Assembly: GCA_946886255.1 (NCBI GenBank)
Contig: CAMPIG010000196.1
Coordinates: forward strand, 1 to 8,465
Source of the DNA: an uncultured Cellvibrio sp.
Lineage (GTDB): Bacteria; Pseudomonadota; Gammaproteobacteria; Pseudomonadales; Cellvibrionaceae
Length of the DNA stretch: 8,465 nucleotides
Direction: 5' to 3'
Position 1 is the first letter of the stretch, and every line of letters starts with the position of its first letter. The notes under the pieces are model-generated. The model worked only from the letters and a program-made list of their open reading frames with translations. It searched no databases and had not been told where the DNA came from. Made by a program: the position numbers and the translations under genes. Of the stretch, positions 1 through 6,623 are shown piece by piece.

Positions 1-13
1 AAAAGGAAGTTTT

Positions 14-30
14 GTTAAGGAGTGCTTAAC
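14..30. repeat. Short inverted repeat upstream of the SDR gene
   Basis: A perfect 6-bp inverted repeat, GTTAAG and CTTAAC, flanks a 5-nt loop GAGTG. It lies 52 bp before the SDR start codon. It could be an operator half-site pair or a small hairpin. There is no U-tract after it, so it is not a terminator. The rest of positions 1-81 shows no confident promoter hexamers. Confidence 0.3.
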
Positions 31-81
31 TCATTCGCTTTTGCATTGCTAATAAAGTTTTCTTCGTGAAAGGTTTCTCAC

Positions 82-918
82 ATGAAAGGTAATAAAAGTG
101 TTCTGATCACTGGCGCTTCTACGGGTATTGGTTACCACTGTGCAAAAGCGTTGCAATCCGATGGCTACCGGGTGATCACCTCTTGTCGCAAGCTAACCGA
201 TGTTTCGCGCCTACAGGCCGATGGATTAACCTGCGTCCAGTTGGATTTAAATGATTCCGGGAGTATTGAACGTGCAGTCGCACAAACGCTGGAACTCACC
301 GGCGGCGAGCTTTATGCATTGTTTAATAACGGCGCCTACGGTCAACCCGGTGCCGTGGAAGATCTAAGCCGGGATGTCTTGCGAGAGCAATTTGAAACCA
401 ATGTATTTGGTTGGCTGGAGCTGACAAATAAAATTTTGCCTCTCATGATCCGCCAAGGCTATGGTCGTATTATTCAGAACAGCTCGATCCTCGGTTTTGC
501 TGCCATGCCCTTGCGAGGAGCCTACAACGCCAGCAAATTTGCACTGGAAGGACTGACAGATACGTTACGACTTGAACTGAATGGTACAGGCGTTCACGTC
601 AGCCTGATTGAACCAGGTCCAATCCTGAGCGATTTCCGTAAAAATGCACTCCACGCTTTGAAAGCCAACATCAATATTGAAAAAAGTCGATTTGCGGAAC
701 AATATCAATCGGCGATTCAGCGGCTCGCCAAACCCGGTGCAGCGGCTCCCTTTACTCTCGGACCCGATGCTGTTTACAAGCGCCTGAAACATGCCCTGGA
801 AAGCGATTTGCCCAAACCGCGCTACTGCGTTACTTTTCCGACTTATCTGATGAGTATCCTGCAACGCCTGTTAAGCACGCGGATGATGGACAAGGTGTTG
901 CGACGCGCTGGCGGTTAA
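82..918 (+). CDS. SDR family NAD(P)-dependent oxidoreductase
   Basis: A 278-residue classical short-chain dehydrogenase/reductase, expected to be a cytoplasmic NAD(P)(H)-dependent oxidoreductase on a carbonyl or alcohol substrate. The Rossmann glycine motif TGASTGIG lies at residues 10-17. The NNAG-type motif is at 82-85 and reads NNGA. N107, S134/S135 and the YxxxK pair Y148/K152 complete the catalytic set. EPGP at 177-180 is the usual post-catalytic turn. The C-terminal 60 residues carry an amphipathic extension. The ATG is preceded by GAAAGG (68-73) with 8 nt spacing. Family length is normally 250-290, so the gene looks intact. The substrate cannot be read from the sequence. The next gene follows on the same strand after 150 bp, so co-transcription is uncertain. 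Confidence 0.93.
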   Translation: MKGNKSVLITGASTGIGYHCAKALQSDGYRVITSCRKLTDVSRLQADGLTCVQLDLNDSGSIERAVAQTLELTGGELYALFNNGAYGQPGAVEDLSRDVLREQFETNVFGWLELTNKILPLMIRQGYGRIIQNSSILGFAAMPLRGAYNASKFALEGLTDTLRLELNGTGVHVSLIEPGPILSDFRKNALHALKANINIEKSRFAEQYQSAIQRLAKPGAAAPFTLGPDAVYKRLKHALESDLPKPRYCVTFPTYLMSILQRLLSTRMMDKVLRRAGG

Positions 919-987
919 GCTTTTATTAATCCGGGCTTGGTAACATCTAAAACGCGTGCCACAGGAGTTACTGGCAGGAATTACTAG

Positions 988-999
988 CTCGGTACCGAG
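988..999. repeat. 12-bp perfect palindrome CTCGGTACCGAG
   Basis: This is a perfect palindrome with no loop, in the 150-bp gap between the SDR gene and the DUF2845-type gene. It is followed by CAAAAAG rather than a T-run, so it is unlikely to terminate transcription. A dimeric regulator could bind it, but nothing identifies one. A weak inverted repeat, TGCCA/TGGCA (957-961 and 972-976), lies just before it. Confidence 0.35.
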
Positions 1000-1068
1000 T
1001 CAAAAAGCCACAAGAAACCATAGCCTTTCGTCCACTTTTATGTGCATCTGAACTGTCGAGGTAGTGAT

Positions 1069-1389
1069 ATGAGAACCTGCGCTTATCTTGCGCTGTTAAT
1101 AGGCGGCTTGTATTTACAGCCAGCATTGGCAGACTCCATGCGTTGTAGCAATTCCCTGGTGCAAACCGGAGATACCAAAGCAGATGTCCTTGACCAATGC
1201 GGTGAGCCGGTATTTACCGATAGTTATTGCGAACCCATTACCATCGTAGGCCAAGCCAACACCACCATCATCGTTCCCTGTGAAGAAGTGGATCTCTGGA
1301 CTTACCACCCCGGCTCCGGCCAGTTCGTTCAACACCTTTATTTTAAACGGGGCAAACTCCAGGCCATCAAGAACGGGCGACGTCTTTAA
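1069..1389 (+). CDS. Exported DUF2845-type small protein
   Basis: A 106-residue secreted or periplasmic protein of unknown function. Residues 1-21 form a signal peptide: positive R2, hydrophobic stretch 5-16, and a likely signal peptidase I site after PALA at 18-21. The mature part starts DSMRC and carries the family pattern of GDTKADVLDQCGEP (34-47) followed by a CEEVDLWTY block (71-79) and a hydrophobic C-terminal strand region. Four mature cysteines (C26, C44, C54, C71) could form two disulfides, which fits a periplasmic location. I chose the ATG at 1069 because GAGG (1058-1061) sits 7 nt before it and it places the signal peptide at the terminus. A GTG at 1042 would add nine residues before the signal. 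The DUF2845 assignment is from recognised sequence pattern, not a search. Confidence 0.8.
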   Translation: MRTCAYLALLIGGLYLQPALADSMRCSNSLVQTGDTKADVLDQCGEPVFTDSYCEPITIVGQANTTIIVPCEEVDLWTYHPGSGQFVQHLYFKRGKLQAIKNGRRL

Positions 1390-1416
1390 TTTCTATATTA
1401 TTGCTGACTGCTCCGG

Positions 1417-1431
1417 CCCCTAAAATAGGGG
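1417..1431. repeat. Short hairpin CCCCTA-AAA-TAGGGG before the lexA promoter
   Basis: A 6-bp perfect stem with a 3-nt loop lies 27 nt after the DUF2845-type stop and directly abuts the lexA -35 hexamer. No U-tract follows, so at best it is a weak terminator for the upstream gene. A regulatory role is only possible. Confidence 0.3.
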
Positions 1432-1459
1432 TTGCGGATGATGAAATACTGTATATAAT
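1432..1459 (+). promoter_or_regulatory. lexA promoter (sigma70-type)
   Basis: The -35 TTGCGG (1432-1437) and a perfect -10 TATAAT (1454-1459) are separated by 16 nt. Transcription would begin near 1466. The -10 lies inside the first LexA box, so bound LexA would block RNA polymerase directly. Confidence 0.8.
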
Positions 1460-1464
1460 CACAA
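1449..1464. promoter_or_regulatory. LexA (SOS) box 1
   Basis: CTGT-ATATAATC-ACAA matches the gammaproteobacterial consensus CTGT-N8-ACAG except at the last base. The AT-rich core covers the -10 element. It is paired with a perfect box 19 bp downstream, the arrangement known for autoregulated lexA genes. Confidence 0.75.
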
Positions 1465-1467
1465 CAA

Positions 1468-1483
1468 CTGTATAAATAAACAG
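1468..1483. promoter_or_regulatory. LexA (SOS) box 2
   Basis: CTGT-ATAAATAA-ACAG is an exact match to CTGT-N8-ACAG. It lies just downstream of the expected transcription start and 18 bp before the lexA start codon. LexA dimers on both boxes would give tight autorepression of lexA and of the overlapping sulA. Confidence 0.9.
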
Positions 1484-1501
1484 ATTCATCAGGAGCGCCC
1501 C

Positions 1502-2104
1502 ATGGCCAATCTGACCTCCCGCCAGGAACAAGTCTTACAGCTAATCAAGAGCTACACCGAAGAGACCGGCTACCCGCCCACCCGCGCAGAAATTGCCCGG
1601 ATTCTCGGTTATAAGTCTGCCAATGCAGCTGAAGAACATATCAAAGCCCTGGCAAAAAAAGGCGCGATCGAAATTATCCCAGGTGCTTCTCGCGGCATCC
1701 GCCTTCTGGAATCCCAGAATGGTATTCCTATCGTAGGTCGGGTAGCAGCGGGCAACCCTATTCTTGCCCAGGAACATATCGAAGATTACTGCAACATCCC
1801 CTATAGTTTTTTCTCTCCCAATGCCGACTATCTGCTGCGCGTTCATGGTCTGAGCATGAAGGATGCCGGTATTCTCGACGGCGATTTATTAGCTGTGCAT
1901 CGAACGGATCAGGCACGCAACGGCCAAATCGTTGTAGCGAGGATTGGCGACGAGGTAACCGTCAAGCGTTTCAAACGCATTGGTAACCGTGCACAAGTGG
2001 AACTCTGGCCGGAAAATCCTGATTTCAATGTGATTGAAGTCGACCTGCGAGACCAGGATTTCAGCATTGAAGGCTTGAGCGTAGGGGTGATTCGCCGTGA
2101 CTAA
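1502..2104 (+). CDS. lexA: LexA repressor / self-cleaving serine peptidase
   Basis: LexA represses SOS genes and inactivates itself by RecA-stimulated autocleavage. This copy has 200 residues, against about 202 in E. coli. Residues 1-69 are the winged helix-turn-helix DNA-binding domain, including the typical [10 protein letters not shown] block at 23-32. The scissile bond is A83-G84. The catalytic dyad is S118 (in the GLSM motif) and K155, spaced as in E. coli LexA (S119/K156). All key residues are present, so the repressor should be functional and cleavable. AGGAG (1491-1495) precedes the ATG by 6 nt. The gene has its own promoter with two LexA boxes and overlaps sulA by 8 nt. Confidence 0.98.
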   Translation: MANLTSRQEQVLQLIKSYTEETGYPPTRAEIARILGYKSANAAEEHIKALAKKGAIEIIPGASRGIRLLESQNGIPIVGRVAAGNPILAQEHIEDYCNIPYSFFSPNADYLLRVHGLSMKDAGILDGDLLAVHRTDQARNGQIVVARIGDEVTVKRFKRIGNRAQVELWPENPDFNVIEVDLRDQDFSIEGLSVGVIRRD

Positions 2105-2504
2105 TACATTGCGTATTGATGAACAACCCGAAGGTAAACCCCGCTATAACAGCGGCGTGACTGAACTCGTATTAACCAGCTATTCCCCGGAACAGGCCGC
2201 CCTGTTACTGCCCATGCTCGCTTATCTCAGCAAGGCCTGCCATGACCGTTGGATTACCTGGATTGCGCCCCACAACATCACGCGGCAATCACTGGAGAGC
2301 TTTGGAATTGATACTCGTCTGATTCGCCTGATTCATTGCCATGATCAGCAAAATACCTTATGGATCACATGGGAAGCACTGGCCGCAGGAAACAGTCATA
2401 CGGTTATCGCCAGTCCTGGCAAATTGAATGACAGAGAATTGAAGCAATTGGAATCTGCTGCCGTTCAAGGCAATTGTCAGGGGTTATTGCTGCGGATACG
2501 TTAA
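2097..2504 (+). CDS. sulA: SulA-like SOS cell division inhibitor
   Basis: A 135-residue protein of the SulA family, which binds FtsZ and blocks septation after DNA damage. The family signature is visible: [20 protein letters not shown] at 22-41, the basic-aromatic strand RWITWIAP at 51-58, an [12 protein letters not shown] block at 93-104, and a C-terminal [12 protein letters not shown] at 124-135. The GTG start overlaps the lexA stop by 8 nt and is preceded by AGGGGTGA (2083-2090), six nt upstream, inside lexA. Co-transcription with lexA explains its SOS control, since no LexA box of its own is seen. The protein ends right after the core and has no tail like the C-terminal region that Lon recognises in E. 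coli SulA. Assignment rests on sequence pattern plus context. Confidence 0.85.
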   Translation: MTNTLRIDEQPEGKPRYNSGVTELVLTSYSPEQAALLLPMLAYLSKACHDRWITWIAPHNITRQSLESFGIDTRLIRLIHCHDQQNTLWITWEALAAGNSHTVIASPGKLNDRELKQLESAAVQGNCQGLLLRIR

Positions 2505-2536
2505 TTACTGAGGAATATCAAAAGGACTTGGAGGAT

Positions 2537-2635
2537 ATGGATAATCCCATTGAAATTAATGCAGAATCGGTTTTTCAAACTCGGGAAACCCCTCAGAAAA
2601 GTCATCCAGATGCTCCTGTTCCGCCAGCTCGGTAG
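2537..2635 (+). CDS. Possible 32-residue ORF after sulA (doubtful)
   Basis: An ATG ORF encoding 32 residues (begins MDNPIEINAE, ends PVPPAR) follows sulA by 32 nt. Purine-rich sequences AAGGA (2522-2526) and GGAGG (2530-2534) precede it, although the GGAGG is only 2 nt from the ATG. Most of it lies antisense to the end of the 86-residue gene on the other strand, which is the better candidate. The peptide has no recognisable motif. It may be chance. Confidence 0.15.
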   Translation: MDNPIEINAESVFQTRETPQKSHPDAPVPPAR

Positions 2636-2816
2636 CAGCTTCCATTCCAGCTTCAATCATTGCTTTAGCGACTTCAAATTTTCCTTCACCCATAAAAGCC
2701 AGCGATTCCGCAGAAAAGCTGAGCCGAACCAAAGGCTCCCCGCCCTCTTCATCGACTTTTCTCAGCACGACATCGCCGTTTGGTAATTCGGCAATTTCAT
2801 ATAGCGTTGATGGCAT
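2556..2816 (-). CDS. Conserved-looking 86-residue hypothetical protein
   Basis: Function not recognised. The protein is acidic and soluble, with no signal peptide or membrane segment. Residues 1-35 look like beta strands (MPSTLYEIAELPNGDVVLRK at 1-20), and residues 47-70 form an alanine- and glutamate-rich amphipathic helix (EVAKAMIEAGMEAATELAEQ at 48-67). The tail 68-86 is acidic and aromatic. The ATG has GAGG six nt upstream on the minus strand. The gene converges on sulA with a 51-bp gap. Pseudomonads, as I recall, carry a small hypothetical gene of this general size next to sulA, so it may be a conserved companion of the lexA-sulA locus. I could not test this. Confidence 0.75.
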   Translation of the reverse strand: MPSTLYEIAELPNGDVVLRKVDEEGGEPLVRLSFSAESLAFMGEGKFEVAKAMIEAGMEAATELAEQEHLDDFSEGFPEFEKPILH

Positions 2817-2831
2817 ACTAACCTCTATTGT

Positions 2832-2852
2832 TTTGCAGTGTTGAGCTGCAAA
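2832..2852. repeat. 7-bp inverted repeat in the leader of the 86-residue gene
   Basis: TTTGCAG (2832-2838) and CTGCAAA (2846-2852) are perfect inverted copies around a 7-nt spacer. They lie between the candidate -10 and the ribosome binding site of the minus-strand gene starting at 2816. No U-tract follows on either strand, so this is more likely an operator or mRNA hairpin than a terminator. Confidence 0.4.
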
Positions 2853-2866
2853 TGAAACACGGCTTT

Positions 2867-2894
2867 ATTCTAACATTAACCTGCTCTTCATCAA
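2867..2894 (-). promoter_or_regulatory. Candidate promoter of the 86-residue gene
   Basis: On the minus strand a -35 TTGATG (2889-2894) and a -10 TAGAAT (2867-2872) are 16 nt apart. The -35 overlaps the end of the TraB/GumN gene. Transcription would start near 2860, giving a leader of about 44 nt that contains the inverted repeat at 2832-2852. The hexamers match consensus 4/6 and 5/6, so this is a prediction only. Confidence 0.4.
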
Positions 2895-3820
2895 TCTTTC
2901 TGCGCCGTATTAACCTGGGTAACCCGATATCCCCGCGCTTCAAGCAATGACACCAGCCCATCTTCACCCAACACATGACCAATACCCACAACGAGAAAAA
3001 TGTTTTGTGATTCTTTCAACTGTGCATCAATAGCTTTCAGCATTTTTTGATTGCGTTCAACAAAGATAAACTGATAAAGCTTTTGCCCCATCTTTCGGTT
3101 GCGAAATGCGCTGAATACCAAGGTATGTAAAGTATGTTCGTCTCCGCGATACCAGGCATCAGCCAGTTTGTTCAAACTTTCTTCCGCCTTGCCATGTTCG
3201 TTCAAAGTTGTTTGTAAAAACTCAAGCTGCTCAACATCAGTTAACTGATTGAATAATTCCATTTGCTCATCAAGGGTCTCCAGTTCTATGACAGTTTTAT
3301 TGTTGCGCGCTACGGATAAAAAATATTTATCCAGGCCAAGCGATTGCTGATAATCACTGAGCGCCAACTGCCTGTTAGTTAACTGCATAGCCGTCAGCCA
3401 GGGTTTGAATTGATTGAGTTGCTGCGCATCGATATCCAAACTGTTTGTCACCTTCATCAGCGACGTCCATGTTTGCGTATCCACGTCAGTTTGCAAGTTT
3501 TTTCCACTGGCGTAATAACCATACCGCTCAAGTGCAGTTCGCACTGTTTGGCCATCCAGTGCATCAATATCCAACTCAACCGCTAAAACATCCGACTCTC
3601 GATAAGCTTGAAGCACAGCGTCCGGCAAAGGATAAAATGTTTCGCTGCCGTAATGCAGGGAGCCGAATAGATATAGTCGAACCTGGGATTCTTTATCTTG
3701 CACCTGCCACAACAAAGGTTGCGATGCAGCCAGCACAATCGAGCTGCAAAGACAGATGAGAACAACCGATAAACGTGATGCAAAATAAACGTACCTTGCG
3801 GAGCCTGTGTGGACCTGCAT
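2891..3820 (-). CDS. TraB/GumN (TIKI-like) family protein, exported
   Basis: A 309-residue protein of the TraB/PrgY/GumN family. Animal TIKI members are metal-dependent membrane proteases; bacterial members are mostly uncharacterised. Residues 1-33 form a signal peptide or N-terminal anchor (R9, R16, hydrophobic 17-31), placing the domain outside the cytoplasm. Both GX2H motifs expected of the family are present: GSLH at 53-56 and GIGH at 279-282. E82 (AVELD), the ELETLDEQ block (179-186) and R256/N257 (ERNQKM) are also in place, so the active site looks complete. I chose the ATG at 3820 because GGAG lies 8 nt before it; a TTG at 3835 would add five residues. The start is one base after the stop of the upstream PMI-like gene, implying translational coupling. 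No terminator is seen between this gene and the 86-residue gene, which starts 74 bp downstream. Confidence 0.88.
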   Translation of the reverse strand: MQVHTGSARYVYFASRLSVVLICLCSSIVLAASQPLLWQVQDKESQVRLYLFGSLHYGSETFYPLPDAVLQAYRESDVLAVELDIDALDGQTVRTALERYGYYASGKNLQTDVDTQTWTSLMKVTNSLDIDAQQLNQFKPWLTAMQLTNRQLALSDYQQSLGLDKYFLSVARNNKTVIELETLDEQMELFNQLTDVEQLEFLQTTLNEHGKAEESLNKLADAWYRGDEHTLHTLVFSAFRNRKMGQKLYQFIFVERNQKMLKAIDAQLKESQNIFLVVGIGHVLGEDGLVSLLEARGYRVTQVNTAQKD

Positions 3821-3821
3821 A

Positions 3822-5282
3822 TCACTCACTCCCAACGTAGCGGGTACTTTCCAAGGGTACCGCCAGCAACACTATCGCACCGTCATCTCCAGCGAGCCAG
3901 TCAGGTTGTTGAAGCGAAACTGGTAGCAACACAGCCTGCGCGGGCAAATATTGTTGTGGAAGGGTGTATTTTGCCTGCGTAGGCGTTGACGAATCAGTTG
4001 CGTAGCACACAAGGCTACCGGATATAACTATCAATAGGCGATATGTGCGACAAGCTGGCAGGTAATAATGGGTTCTTGCCGCCAAACGTATCCTCAAGAC
4101 CTCAAAATCACTAAATGTGACCACCCGCTCGACCACAGTGTCTGTTGTGGAGTGAATTTGCTCCAGCATTGGAATAGCTGGAGTATCCAGCGCTATTTTT
4201 TCAAGTGCCTCTTCTGTATCCCAATGCGTCTGGGTTAACACCTTTTGCGTAAAGGACAGAATTTTTCTTTCATACACCGGCGTTTGAAATTCAACAGTCC
4301 GCACACCGTGCTGCAATGCGTGAGGCGTAAAACAAGGCACCTTGACAACATCACCAACCTGTAGATCCTGTATGGCAGTGTAGGCATACATGGCTGCGCG
4401 CTTTTCACTTTCCAGTACCAACAAGGCTTGTGGCAATGCACTCAACCAGGTATTAAGCGTAGCGCTATCGACCGGATCATCCAACGCCATATTATGAGCG
4501 AGACGTTGCTGATCAAGCTGCCGATCAATCTCACGCCTGACCACTTCATAATCGCGAACGGCTGTCAGATAAGCTGCTTTAAACGCGGCGTCATCATTAA
4601 ATTCACTACGCTTGCGCTGATTAAATCCCAAGCGAATTCCCCCCACACCATCAGGCCAAGCGAGAGAATCAATATGCGTAACGACGTATACTTCCTGCTT
4701 TTGCTCATGCATCTCGAAGTACAGATCACCATAGCGTTCGTCGGGCAGCGGATCGAGGATTTTTAACAGGATGATATGTTCGGCAGAATCTGCGACCAGA
4801 AAACCAGGCATCAGGGAAAGCAGCCAGGGCAAAGGCACCCTATGACCTTGCGCCATCACCGTAGATTGGCCGCGCACTTCGATGCCCGTATACCAGATTT
4901 CCTGTCCCCAAGGTTTGGGGATATGCACTGGCTCCAGCATCAGCGGCGCTGATAAGTCCAACCAAGGTAATTTATGTTCACCCGCAAAGGCCGCGAGACT
5001 TTCAAATTGGTTTTCCAGATGGCTTAACCGCTCGTATAGTTCAGCAGATGCTGCGGATAGCGCGACATGAATTCTATGTTTTGAGTTATTTTTACTCACC
5101 GCCACCAAAGCAATCAGCGTGATCTCAGGCTGCAACGGCAGATAATATTGACGCCAGGTATATTCCAGGGCAAAGCACCGACACACCTCACCTGATTTCA
5201 TCAGGTGAGCTATTTGGTTATTGATAAATGACTCAGGGTTGGATACAGCGTGAACAATCACCGCTAGCCTCTGGGGTGGCAT
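3822..5282 (-). CDS. Divergent type I phosphomannose isomerase-like cupin protein
   Basis: A 486-residue cytoplasmic protein related to class I mannose-6-phosphate isomerase (ManA). Visible similarities are KPWGQEIWYTG (123-133), LLKILDPLP (172-180), a cupin strand with E190, H192 and E197, VPCFTPHALQHG (315-326) with H321 matching the conserved TPHA histidine, EFQTPVYERKIL (331-342), and a C-terminal beta domain (about 385-480). Unusual points are an unrecognised N-terminal region of about 110 residues and absence of the HKPE-containing insertion of ManA. Substrate and activity are therefore uncertain; a sugar-phosphate isomerase or a non-catalytic cupin are both possible. Start choice is open: the ATG at 5282 has no Shine-Dalgarno, while a GTG at 5261 (residue 8) has AGAGG (5268-5272) six nt upstream. 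It is followed after one base by the TraB/GumN gene. Confidence 0.75.
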   Translation of the reverse strand: MPPQRLAVIVHAVSNPESFINNQIAHLMKSGEVCRCFALEYTWRQYYLPLQPEITLIALVAVSKNNSKHRIHVALSAASAELYERLSHLENQFESLAAFAGEHKLPWLDLSAPLMLEPVHIPKPWGQEIWYTGIEVRGQSTVMAQGHRVPLPWLLSLMPGFLVADSAEHIILLKILDPLPDERYGDLYFEMHEQKQEVYVVTHIDSLAWPDGVGGIRLGFNQRKRSEFNDDAAFKAAYLTAVRDYEVVRREIDRQLDQQRLAHNMALDDPVDSATLNTWLSALPQALLVLESEKRAAMYAYTAIQDLQVGDVVKVPCFTPHALQHGVRTVEFQTPVYERKILSFTQKVLTQTHWDTEEALEKIALDTPAIPMLEQIHSTTDTVVERVVTFSDFEVLRIRLAARTHYYLPACRTYRLLIVISGSLVCYATDSSTPTQAKYTLPQQYLPAQAVLLPVSLQQPDWLAGDDGAIVLLAVPLESTRYVGSE

Positions 5283-5297
5283 GACAAGAAGGTCGGC

Positions 5298-5326
5298 AGT
5301 CTAGCAGATGCAGTTAAAGCTGACAG
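5298..5326 (-). promoter_or_regulatory. Candidate promoter of the PMI-like/TraB pair
   Basis: On the minus strand CTGTCA (5321-5326) and an extended -10 TGC-TAGACT (hexamer 5298-5303) are 17 nt apart. Initiation near 5291 would leave a leader of only about 8 nt for the ATG at 5282 but about 29 nt for the GTG at 5261, which has a ribosome binding site. Each hexamer matches consensus at 4/6, so support is modest. It lies downstream of the fad terminator, as a separate transcription unit would need. Confidence 0.35.
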
Positions 5327-5341
5327 CCTGTAAGGCCAGCT
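5318..5341. repeat. Bulged hairpin between the fad terminator and the PMI-like gene
   Basis: AGCTG (5318-5322) pairs with CAGCT (5337-5341), and GCCT (5326-5329) pairs with AGGC (5333-5336) around a GTA loop, with ACA bulged out. It overlaps the candidate -35 of the PMI-like gene. No U-tract follows. It may be an operator, or chance. Confidence 0.25.
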
Positions 5342-5348
5342 CACATAA

Positions 5349-5377
5349 AAACGCCGAAGCATGTGGCTTCGGCGTTT
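5349..5377 (-). terminator. Intrinsic terminator of the fadBA operon
   Basis: A perfect 12-bp GC-rich stem, AAACGCCGAAGC at 5349-5360 paired with 5366-5377, closes a 5-nt loop. Read on the minus strand it is followed by a run of T (GTTTTTATG). It starts 23 nt after the fadA stop, the normal position for a rho-independent terminator, and separates fadBA from the PMI-like gene. Confidence 0.92.
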
Positions 5378-5400
5378 CAGGTTTCGGGAGAGGAGGTAAA

Positions 5401-6591
<1,191 letters not shown>

Positions 6592-6623
6592 TTAAAGACT
6601 CAAGGCGCTAACGAGGCGCACGC

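Noticed and set aside
325..336. SDR motif reads NNGA instead of NNAG, which could suggest a broken enzyme
   Set aside because: Glycine and alanine are merely swapped, and as I recall this NNGAYG form is common in one group of classical SDRs. The remaining catalytic residues are intact.
986..996. AGCTCGGTACC resembles part of a pUC-type polylinker, suggesting vector contamination
   Set aside because: Only 11 nt match. The flanking bases differ from the polylinker on both sides and the surroundings are ordinary genomic sequence, so chance is the simpler explanation.
4428..4766. 112-codon plus-strand frame opposite the PMI-like gene
   Set aside because: It is antisense to the cupin region that shows recognisable PMI motifs, and has no ribosome binding site or family resemblance.
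5391..5396. Perfect plus-strand AGGAGG near the fadA end
   Set aside because: No start codon follows at usable distance and the downstream plus strand is antisense to fadA, so it is not a working ribosome binding site.
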